A stretch of DNA of 64,000 bases from Thermoguttaceae bacterium (GTDB taxonomy: Bacteria > Planctomycetota > Planctomycetia > Pirellulales > Thermoguttaceae): positions 1 through 64,000 of the forward strand of contig JAGBDN010000003.1 of assembly GCA_017937485.1 (NCBI GenBank), in the 5' to 3' direction. Position numbers and translations under genes: made by a program. The notes below the pieces were generated by a model that ran no database searches, was not told where the DNA came from, and was given only the letters and a program-made list of their open reading frames with translations. Shown here one piece after another: positions 1-6,656 of the stretch. Each line of letters opens with the position of its first letter. Within the stretch, counting starts at the first letter, position 1.

Positions 1-513
1 TCGACGCCCTTCTTTTGGGGCGATACTTGGAGCCCCGACAAGGCGAATTGTTGCGACTACAAGCTCGATATTTCGCGGTTGCACGACGCGCTCGACGGCG
101 TAACCGACCTAAACGACGCAATGTCGCGTCTGTTCAAAACTTTTGGAGCGTCCGTTTTGGACGACGCGCCCCGCCCCTACGACCTGAAACGCCCGACGCC
201 GGTCGGAAGTTACCCGCCGAACGCTTGGGGAATTTACGATATGCACGGCAATATTCAGGAATGGGTCGCCGATTGGTATCCCGGCTACGAAGATTGTCCG
301 GAGTTGTTCGCCGAGTATCGTTTCTCCGATTCCACCGAGGAAAGCCTCGCCCGAGAATACCCTCGCGAAAGATCCAAAATCTACCGCGGCGGTTCTTGGT
401 ACAATTCTCCTTGGTTCGCAAGATCGGCGCGGCGAGATTTTACCTCTCCCGATTCGAAAAGCTGGAAGTTTGGTTTTCGCGTCGTTTTGCGCGACGCTCC
501 CCCTTCGAAGTAA
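1..513 (+). CDS. SUMF1/FGE-fold protein, 5' truncated by window edge
   Basis: The open frame runs from the first base of the window, so the N-terminus lies outside it. The visible 170 residues are the C-terminal half of a formylglycine-generating-enzyme (SUMF1, C-type-lectin-like) domain. They include [31 protein letters not shown], the core [16 protein letters not shown] and the closing FGFRVVLRD. Both cysteines that bind copper in true FGEs are missing from the RGGSW segment, so formylglycine-generating activity is unlikely and a binding or structural role is more probable (inference). The gene is followed after 56 bases by a paralogue whose flanking segments are almost identical, while the loop at about residues 17-62 is unrelated between the two. 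No sulfatase or protease partner is visible nearby. Confidence 0.85.
   Translation, partial: STPFFWGDTWSPDKANCCDYKLDISRLHDALDGVTDLNDAMSRLFKTFGASVLDDAPRPYDLKRPTPVGSYPPNAWGIYDMHGNIQEWVADWYPGYEDCPELFAEYRFSDSTEESLAREYPRERSKIYRGGSWYNSPWFARSARRDFTSPDSKSWKFGFRVVLRDAPPSK
189..292 (+). repeat. Direct repeat, copy 1 (SUMF1 pair)
   Basis: About 104 bases are nearly identical to 1121-1224, with only a handful of substitutions. They encode the [20 protein letters not shown] stretch and the WVADWYP motif. The repeat marks a recent duplication or gene conversion between the neighbouring SUMF1 genes. Confidence 0.8.
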
Positions 514-569
514 ACCGTTTTCAATGTTTTTCGTTTCTTTTCATGTTTTATTACAAGGAATCGCCGACA

Positions 570-1445
570 ATGAACCATTCCGCCGAAACGCGCCCCGCCG
601 GAGCGGTCAAAACGCTTGTTATTGAAGACGTTGAGTTCTCGTTTCGTTGGGCCCCGCCCGGAAAGTTTACGATGGGAAGCCCCGAAACGGAACTCTACCG
701 CCGGCGCGACGAAATCCTTCGCGAAGTAACGATCAAAAACGGTTTTTGGATTCTCGCGACGCCGGTTACGCAGCGTCAATTTATGTTGACCAAAAAGCGC
801 AACCCCGCCGCGTTTTGCTCGACAGGAAGTTTTCACTACCGCGTCGTCGACCTTGATACGAGCGAGTTCCCTATCGACAATGTCTCTTGGAACGCCGCCG
901 CGATTTATTGCCGCAAGTTATCGCAGAAACTTCGCAAAGCTAAAGAACCGTTTTCCTTCGACTTACCCACGGAACAGGAATGGGAGTACGCCTGCCGCGC
1001 CGGAACGTCGACGCCGTTCTTTTGGGGCGATACTTGGAGCCCCGATAAAGCGAACTGCAACGGTCGCTCGCCTTACGGCCCGACGGCGCCGCTTTGGGAC
1101 GACGACGGTTTCACCTTGGAACGCCCGACGCCGGTCGGAAGTTACCCGCCGAACGCTTGGGGCATTTACGATATGCACGGCAATATTTCGGAATGGGTCG
1201 CCGATTGGTATCCCGCTTACGAAGACTCTCCGGACTGTCCGGAGTTGTTCGCTGAATGGCGACTCCCCGATTCCACCGAGGAAAGCCTCGCCCGAGAATT
1301 CCCGCGCGAAAGATACAAAATCTTCCGCGGCGGGAGTTGGCGCGAAGGGGCCTGGGCGGCAAGATCGGCGGCGCGAGGTTTTGTGTCTGCCGACTTAAAA
1401 GATTGGAATTTTGGTTTTCGCGTCGTTTTACGCGACGCCGAGTAA
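570..1445 (+). CDS. SUMF1/FGE-fold protein
   Basis: This 291-residue protein covers a complete SUMF1 domain. It opens with the hallmark FRWAPPGKFTMGSPETE, continues with the VTQRQF/VSWNAA segment and LPTEQEWEYACRAG, and ends with the [14 protein letters not shown] and RGGSWREGAWAARSA motifs. The frame is open further upstream, but that part is only a shadow of the preceding gene; ATG 570 follows a weak AAGGAA about 12 bases upstream, and no signal peptide is predicted. The RGGSW segment carries no cysteine, so the copper-dependent FGE chemistry should be absent. It is the second copy of a tandem pair, with near-identical blocks at 1-47/1008-1054 and 189-292/1121-1224. It shares a convergent hairpin terminator with the antiporter gene. 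Confidence 0.9.
   Translation: MNHSAETRPAGAVKTLVIEDVEFSFRWAPPGKFTMGSPETELYRRRDEILREVTIKNGFWILATPVTQRQFMLTKKRNPAAFCSTGSFHYRVVDLDTSEFPIDNVSWNAAAIYCRKLSQKLRKAKEPFSFDLPTEQEWEYACRAGTSTPFFWGDTWSPDKANCNGRSPYGPTAPLWDDDGFTLERPTPVGSYPPNAWGIYDMHGNISEWVADWYPAYEDSPDCPELFAEWRLPDSTEESLAREFPRERYKIFRGGSWREGAWAARSAARGFVSADLKDWNFGFRVVLRDAE
1121..1224 (+). repeat. Direct repeat, copy 2 (SUMF1 pair)
   Basis: Second copy of the block at 189-292. Another shorter block, 1008-1054, matches the first 47 bases of the window. The sequence between the two blocks is unrelated in the two genes and differs in length. Confidence 0.8.
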
Positions 1446-1459
1446 CAGACGCGCTTCAA

Positions 1460-1497
1460 AAAAAGGGCGACGCTCTTTTCGTCGAGCGCCGCCCTTC
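1460..1497. terminator. Bidirectional terminator
   Basis: AAGGGCG and CGCTC pair with GAGCG and CGCCCTT across a short loop. Read on the minus strand, the hairpin is followed by seven T, so it best serves the antiporter gene; it also sits 15 bases after the SUMF1 stop codon. Confidence 0.65.
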
Positions 1498-1562
1498 GTC
1501 TTTCGCTTGCGAGACGCCGCAAACGGTTATTTCGCCGACGGTTCCGACGTTTCCGCCGCTTC

Positions 1563-3107
1563 TTAGTCCGCCGTTTCGCCGTTCGCTTCGGCGAGTTCTT
1601 GCGCGACCGCCGCCGCTTTCGCCGCGTTCGCCGCCGCGTCGGCGTTCGTTTTCGTCAGCATTTCCTCGACCTCCGGAACCGCGATGGGGTCGTAAAAGAC
1701 GAGCAAATCGTCCCCGGCCTCGACGACCGTTTCGCCGCGCGGGACAATAAAGCGGTTGTCGCGCCGAATCAGCAACACGAGCGCCCCGCCCGGTAAACTC
1801 AACTGCGCCAACGACTTGCCGACGCTCGCCGCGTCCGCCGAAATCGGGAACTCGTACATTCGCTCGCGTCCGCCGTCGGTCTCCTCAAATTCGAGCGGAG
1901 CCCGAACGCGGAACGGCTCTTCGCTCGCCAAACGCAACCGCTTCGCCAGCGCCGGGAACGTCTTCCCTTGAATGAAAATCGAAACCAAAACGACGAAAAA
2001 GACGAGGTTGAACAGCTCCCGCGCCCCCTCGACGCCGGAAATCGCCGGAAACGTCGCCAACACGATCGGCGCCGCGCCGCGGAACCCGCCCCAGTCGATC
2101 GCCAACCGCTCTTTCAGCGTCCAACGGCTCCCCAAGAGGCATAACTCGACCGCCAACGGACGCGCGACAAAAAGTAACGCCGCCGCGACCGCCAAGCCGG
2201 ACGGTATCGTCGCGACGAGTTCCGACGGCGTTACGAGCAAGCCTAACATCAAGAATACGGTCGCTTGCATCAGCCAGGCGATCCCGTCGTTGAAGCGCGC
2301 GAGGCCGTGTCGGTACGGAAAACGCCGATTCCCGAGCGCCATTCCGCCGACGTAAGCGGCCATAAACCCGTTCCCGCCCGCGAACTCCGCCAAGCTGTAC
2401 AGGAGGAAAACGGTCGCGATCCCGAAGACGTAATAAAGGCCTTCGTACTCGAGCCGGAGCCGCTTAAACAACGTCGCCGCGCCCTTTGCGATTAAGAGCC
2501 CCGCCGCGACGCCGACGCTCATTTTCAAGAGGAAGTTCGGCAAAATCGTCAGGTACCCCAACGCCGACGCGTCGCCGGACGCGATCTTCTCGATCATAAA
2601 GAGCGTCAAAAACGCCGCCATCGGGTCGTTCGAACCGGACTCGAACTCCAACATCGGACGCAGGTTGCCCTTCAAGCCGAAGCCGCGCGACCGGAAAATC
2701 GCGAAAACCGCCGCCGCGTCCGTCGACGAAACGACCGCCCCGCAAAGAAGCGAATATTCGAGCGGCAAGCCCAGCGCCCAATGAATGAAGAAGCCGAGAA
2801 GCGCCGCCGTCGCTAAAACGCCTAAGCTAGCTAAAAGCGTCCCGCGGAAAAGAACGCGCTTCGCCGACTTCCACTCCGAGTCGTACCCGCCGGAAAACAA
2901 GATGAACGCCAACGCCAACGAGCCGATAAAGTTCGACGTTTCAAAGTCGTCGAATTCGACGCCGAGCAAACCGTCCGTCCCGGCGAGCATTCCGACCGCC
3001 AAAAAGACGAGAAGCGTCGGCGCGCGCAAAATCGTCGAAATTTTACTCGCCAAAATCCCGACGAAAAGGAAAAAACCGGCGACAAAAAAGACTTGCGTCG
3101 TTGCCAA
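1563..3107 (-). CDS. K+/H+ antiporter, NhaP2/CvrA type
   Basis: A 514-residue CPA1-type monovalent cation/proton antiporter. About a dozen hydrophobic segments cover residues 1-390, with family motifs LVFLAVGMLAGTDGL, VVSSTDAAAVFAIF and LEFESGSNDPMAAF that closely resemble E. coli NhaP2. A C-terminal cytosolic RCK_C/TrkA-C-like domain (about residues 420-490, from the YEFPI segment to LLVFYDP) is expected to sense ligand or potassium. The start codon is TTG, supported by AGGGAG seven bases upstream. The protein sits in the inner membrane and probably exports potassium or exchanges sodium to control pH and turgor. It lies 97 bases downstream of the macro-domain gene on the same strand and ends at a strong hairpin with a T-tract. 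Cation preference cannot be read from the sequence. Confidence 0.9.
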   Translation of the reverse strand: MATTQVFFVAGFFLFVGILASKISTILRAPTLLVFLAVGMLAGTDGLLGVEFDDFETSNFIGSLALAFILFSGGYDSEWKSAKRVLFRGTLLASLGVLATAALLGFFIHWALGLPLEYSLLCGAVVSSTDAAAVFAIFRSRGFGLKGNLRPMLEFESGSNDPMAAFLTLFMIEKIASGDASALGYLTILPNFLLKMSVGVAAGLLIAKGAATLFKRLRLEYEGLYYVFGIATVFLLYSLAEFAGGNGFMAAYVGGMALGNRRFPYRHGLARFNDGIAWLMQATVFLMLGLLVTPSELVATIPSGLAVAAALLFVARPLAVELCLLGSRWTLKERLAIDWGGFRGAAPIVLATFPAISGVEGARELFNLVFFVVLVSIFIQGKTFPALAKRLRLASEEPFRVRAPLEFEETDGGRERMYEFPISADAASVGKSLAQLSLPGGALVLLIRRDNRFIVPRGETVVEAGDDLLVFYDPIAVPEVEEMLTKTNADAAANAAKAAAVAQELAEANGETAD

Positions 3108-3204
3108 ACGTCGACTCCCTTCGTTGCGTTTGTTAAGCGGCGTCGTTCAATTCGTTTAAAGCGTTTTGCGTTTTATACGGTGGCTTAGCGCGCCAAGAAC
3201 GCCG

Positions 3205-3720
3205 TTAATTTTCGAGCGCGGCGAACGCTCGGCGGTACGCGTCGGCGGTCTTTTCGTCGAAGCAAACCATCGTCGCCCGTTCGACGCTCGCCGCTTGCGA
3301 CGCGAAATCGCGAAACGTTTCGGCGACGATTCGCGCCGCGTCGTTCAACGGGAAGGCGTAAATTCCGGTCGAAATCGACGCGAACCCGACCGTTTTCAAG
3401 CCGCGCTCCTCGGCGATTTTGAGCGAATTCACGTAACAGTTGCGCAAGAGCCGCGCCGCTTCCTCCGGCTTGTACGAGCGGTAAACCGGCCCCGGCGTAT
3501 GAATTACGAACGACGCCGGAAGACGATAGCCGCCGGTGATTTTCGCTTCGCCGGTCGCGCATCCGCCGAGCGTTTCGCATTCGGCCAACAACTCCGGGCC
3601 CGCCGCTCGGTGAATCGCGCCGTCGACGCCGCCTCCGCCGAGAAGCGTTCGGTTCGCCGCGTTGACGATAGCGTCCGCCTTAAACTTAGTAATATCGCCG
3701 ATTACGATGTCGAACTTCAT
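3205..3720 (-). CDS. Macro-domain protein (ADP-ribose/O-acetyl-ADP-ribose hydrolase family)
   Basis: 171 residues, a stand-alone macro domain of usual size. Seen motifs are IVIGDITKFKADAIVNAANR at the N-terminus, the glycine-rich LLGGGGVDGAIHRAAG loop that grips ADP-ribose, and GFASISTGIYAFP for the distal ribose. The asparagines of NAAN and the GGGVD aspartate match bacterial MacroD/YmdB-type deacetylases. Known members remove acetyl from O-acetyl-ADP-ribose or mono-ADP-ribose from protein side chains; which of these applies here is not visible. ATG is preceded by GGAGG eight bases upstream. The gene follows the nrnA terminator and may be transcribed together with the antiporter gene. No sirtuin or ADP-ribosyltransferase is nearby. 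Confidence 0.9.
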   Translation of the reverse strand: MKFDIVIGDITKFKADAIVNAANRTLLGGGGVDGAIHRAAGPELLAECETLGGCATGEAKITGGYRLPASFVIHTPGPVYRSYKPEEAARLLRNCYVNSLKIAEERGLKTVGFASISTGIYAFPLNDAARIVAETFRDFASQAASVERATMVCFDEKTADAYRRAFAALEN

Positions 3721-3752
3721 CGCGCGCGCCTCCGCTTCCGTTAAAATCCGTT

Positions 3753-3786
3753 AAAAAAACGGCGGCCCTTAAAAACGCGCCGCCGC
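3753..3786 (-). terminator. Terminator of nrnA
   Basis: On the minus strand CGGCGG pairs with CCGCCG around a 14-base loop and is followed by seven T. It lies 20 bases after the nrnA stop codon. Confidence 0.6.
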
Positions 3787-3806
3787 AACTCCTTTTACTT
3801 CGCCGT

Positions 3807-4823
3807 TTACGAAAGCGCGGCGTACATTTCGACGGTCTTTGCGACCATTTGCGCCAACGCTTCGTCGAGCCCGCAATCGAACGTCGCGCCCGCCGCCGCT
3901 TTGTGCCCGCCGCCGCCAAACGCCGCCGCCAGCTGCGAACAGTCGAGCGCGCAACGACTGCGGAAACTCGACTTAACGCTTCCGTCCGTTTGCTCGATCG
4001 CGATCTCCGCGATCTCGACGCCCGCGACTTGCAGCGCCATATTGACGATATCCTCGCTGTCCGACGGGAGCGCTCCGGCGTCGTCGAAGTCCTTGCGGCG
4101 CAACGACGTAACGATTCCCTTGCCGTCGAGGAAGCGTTCGCAACGGCTCAACGCGGCGCCGACCAACTTCAGCCGCCCGAACGACTCTTGCTCGTAAAGA
4201 ATCTTGTAAACGAAATCGACCGCGACGCCCGCGTCGATCAGCTCCGCGACGCGACGGAATGTCGCCGCTTTCGTCGACGCAAACCGGAACCAACCGGAAT
4301 CGGTCGAAATCGCGACGAAAATCGGAAGCGCGATCTCCGGCGTCAGCGCGACGCCGAGCGTCTTAACCGCTTCAAAAACGAGACTTCCGGTCGACTCGGC
4401 GCTTGTGTCGACGAAACGGCGGTCGCCGATGGGGTCGCTTTTCGCGTGATGGTCGATCACGACCTTGACGCTTCCGGGCGCCTTGAAGAGTTCGCCGGAA
4501 TCGCCGAGCTGCGCCCAGGCGCTCGTGTCGAGCGAAACGCGGAGGTCGGCGGACGCGATAAACGCCCGTTCTTCGTCGGTTAACTCCGAGAATTTGCGGA
4601 TTTCGTTCGCCGGGTCGAGGAACGCGAGGTTCGGCGGAACCGCGTGTCCGTTGACGAGCAAAACCGTTTTGCCGAGAGACTTTAGAGCGCGCCCAAACGC
4701 GACGACGCTGCCGATCGCGTCGCCGTCCGGACGAATGTGCCCGGTCAAGACGACCGTTCGCGCGGCGTCGAACGTTTCTTTAAAAAGGGCCCAATCAATC
4801 GGCGACGCGTTTTCGGCGGTCAT
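3807..4823 (-). CDS. nrnA: DHH/DHHA1 phosphoesterase, NrnA-like (nanoRNase/pAp phosphatase)
   Basis: 338 residues with the full DHH-DHHA1 architecture. The N-terminal DHH domain shows TGHIRPDGDAIGS (metal-binding H and DGD), an aspartate in RVSLDTSAW and the name-giving VVIDHHAKSD. The C-terminal DHHA1 domain ends in the RNA-binding FGGGGHKAAAG motif. Family members degrade 2- to 5-nucleotide RNAs and dephosphorylate 3'-phosphoadenosine 5'-phosphate, using Mn2+ in the cytosol. GAGGAAG precedes the ATG. A good sigma-70-like promoter lies at 4914-4941 and a hairpin terminator follows, so the gene probably forms its own transcription unit. No oddities in length or motifs. Confidence 0.92.
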   Translation of the reverse strand: MTAENASPIDWALFKETFDAARTVVLTGHIRPDGDAIGSVVAFGRALKSLGKTVLLVNGHAVPPNLAFLDPANEIRKFSELTDEERAFIASADLRVSLDTSAWAQLGDSGELFKAPGSVKVVIDHHAKSDPIGDRRFVDTSAESTGSLVFEAVKTLGVALTPEIALPIFVAISTDSGWFRFASTKAATFRRVAELIDAGVAVDFVYKILYEQESFGRLKLVGAALSRCERFLDGKGIVTSLRRKDFDDAGALPSDSEDIVNMALQVAGVEIAEIAIEQTDGSVKSSFRSRCALDCSQLAAAFGGGGHKAAAGATFDCGLDEALAQMVAKTVEMYAALS

Positions 4824-4913
4824 AACTTCCTCGTTTTTCTCGGTTTGCAGTTATTGCGTTGAATCAAATACGACTAGCGAAACGACGGCGAACGCAAACA
4901 AGCCGTCTTTTTT

Positions 4914-4941
4914 ATTTTAGCTTCGCGGGCGGGAAAGTCAA
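4914..4941 (-). promoter_or_regulatory. Sigma-70-like promoter for nrnA
   Basis: TTGACT, a 16-base spacer and TAAAAT on the minus strand, about 90 bases before the nrnA start codon. Confidence 0.6.
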
Positions 4942-5023
4942 CCGGGGGCGTCGGGTTTACCGTCCCGCTTTTTCTCGACGTTTTCCGCTTTTTTTCGCTC
5001 GCAACCTTTTATTGCGACGCCTT

Positions 5024-6430
5024 TTAATATTCGTAAACGTCCATCGCGACGCGAAAACCTAGATTGACGGAACGCACCCAAGGCTCCGCGGCGCCGCGAG
5101 TCGCCGAACGGCAATGCTCGGCCGCGCAGTTCCAAGCGCCGCCGCGCACCGTTCGCCAAACGCTGTGTTCCGGCCCGTTGGGATTGCGAGCGACGCCCCA
5201 CGGCCAAGACGAGGCGTAAGGCGCGTACCAGTCGTCGCACCACTCCCAAATGTTGCCGTGCATATCGTACAAACCGTAATCGTTCGGCCAAAAGCGTCTT
5301 ACGGGCGAAATGTAATCGTATCCGTCGATTCCGTCGAAGTTGCCGAACGCCGCCAATCTTTTCTTTTCGTCGCCGAAAAAATAAGAAGTCGTCGTTTCCG
5401 CGCGACAAGCGCGTTCCCATTCCGCTTCGGTCGGCAGTCGAAACTCCAAAACCGTGCGAGCGCCGCGACGCCGTTCTTTCATCTCTTCGGTCAACCAGGC
5501 GCAAAACTCGACGGCCTCCTTCCAATCAACGCAAGTCGCCGGATAACAATTTTTATAGCGCGATTCGCTAAAATCGGGAAAGCCGGGATTGGAAAAATTG
5601 CAATTATTATCCCATTTCAACCCGGCGGTTTCCGCGTCGTATCCAAACGCGCCGTTGGAAACGGGACGGCCCGTCGCCTTCAAAAAGACGTCGAACGCGG
5701 CGACCGTTACGGGCGTGTCCATCAACCAAAAATCTCGAGTCAGCGCGACGCGGCGCTTCGACGCTTCCGAGTCCGGAACCGAAAAACAGCCCATCGTTTT
5801 TCCGGTTCGCGAACCAAACGTCGACGCTTTTTCGTCGCTCGCCGCGCAATCGGACGCGCATTTTTTACATTCGCCGCAGCCTTGCCGTTGCTCGTTAACG
5901 TCGAACCCCATCGAGAACTTGCCCGCCGGAATCCAGTTAAAGCAAAAATCGACGCCGTCGACAAATAAAATCCACCGCTCTTCTTCGGCGCGCCTTCCTC
6001 TTCGTTGAACGCCGCACGTAAATCGGTTTACGCTCGACGTTTCCTCTCGACGCCAACGCCGCGAGACGTTCACGCACGGAGAACAAATCTCTTCGGTTTG
6101 AAACGAAATCTTGTCGTCCCAGAACTTTTTTTGGCGTTCGCTCGGCGCGTCGTCGACGCCGGGCGAGCAAATCGTTTGACTTTGCCCTTTATCGTTCGCG
6201 TTCCGACGCGCTTCGCGGCATTCGCTCGTTACGCCGTCCGCGCTTGAAACGTAAATCGTTTGGTTGTGAAACTTATCGTCGTCCCAATATTCGCGAGACT
6301 TTCCGAACCAACCGCCCGTTCCCCAATTATCGTTCGAGTCGTTCGCGTTCCAATTGTTGCGCGACGCTCTCGTTCCGTCCTCGGAATAATTTCTATACGA
6401 GCGCCAATTTCTTTCATTTTCTTGCGTCAT
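5024..6430 (-). CDS. SUMF1/FGE-fold protein with cysteine pair and repetitive N-terminal extension
   Basis: 468 residues. The last 300 form a SUMF1 domain: FNWIPAGKFSMGFDVN, LPTEAEWERACRAE, YGLYDMHGNIWEWCDDWY, then RGGAWNCAAEHCRSATRG. In that motif C435 and C440 have the CX4C spacing of the copper-binding active-site cysteines of genuine formylglycine-generating enzymes, unlike the two SUMF1 proteins at 1-1445. The first 155 residues are unusual: rich in Asn, Arg, Asp and Cys, with a degenerate repeat built around WDD and QT-x-x-[YC] (about residues 49-65 and 104-118). There is no signal peptide, so a cytosolic location is likely. AGGA lies directly before the ATG. Whether it activates sulfatases is unproven; none is encoded in this window. 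Confidence 0.85.
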   Translation of the reverse strand: MTQENERNWRSYRNYSEDGTRASRNNWNANDSNDNWGTGGWFGKSREYWDDDKFHNQTIYVSSADGVTSECREARRNANDKGQSQTICSPGVDDAPSERQKKFWDDKISFQTEEICSPCVNVSRRWRREETSSVNRFTCGVQRRGRRAEEERWILFVDGVDFCFNWIPAGKFSMGFDVNEQRQGCGECKKCASDCAASDEKASTFGSRTGKTMGCFSVPDSEASKRRVALTRDFWLMDTPVTVAAFDVFLKATGRPVSNGAFGYDAETAGLKWDNNCNFSNPGFPDFSESRYKNCYPATCVDWKEAVEFCAWLTEEMKERRRGARTVLEFRLPTEAEWERACRAETTTSYFFGDEKKRLAAFGNFDGIDGYDYISPVRRFWPNDYGLYDMHGNIWEWCDDWYAPYASSWPWGVARNPNGPEHSVWRTVRGGAWNCAAEHCRSATRGAAEPWVRSVNLGFRVAMDVYEY

Positions 6431-6580
6431 TTTTTTTCCTATGCGATAACGCGCCGCCTTACGCGGTTTCCTACAAAAACACTCTTTAAAGATTTAGAGA
6501 ACGCGACCGACAAAATTTTTTGAATGTTTTTATTGTTTTCGGAAAAATATTGAAAATTTTTTCGTTTCAACGCTCGCGAC

Positions 6581-6620
6581 AAAAAAACGTCGGCGACCTC
6601 CGAAAAAGCCGCCGACGTTT
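6581..6620 (-). terminator. Terminator of the GH127 operon
   Basis: A perfect 11-base stem (AAACGTCGGCG / CGCCGACGTTT) with a 14-base loop, followed on the minus strand by a run of T. It lies 37 bases after the GH127 stop codon. Confidence 0.75.
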
Positions 6621-6656
6621 CGTCGTTAAAACGCTAATTCGTTAACGCGTCGCAAC

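Noticed and set aside
15..569. Upstream extension of the second SUMF1 reading frame
   Set aside because: The sequence before ATG 570 is an out-of-frame, Arg-rich reading of the preceding SUMF1 gene.
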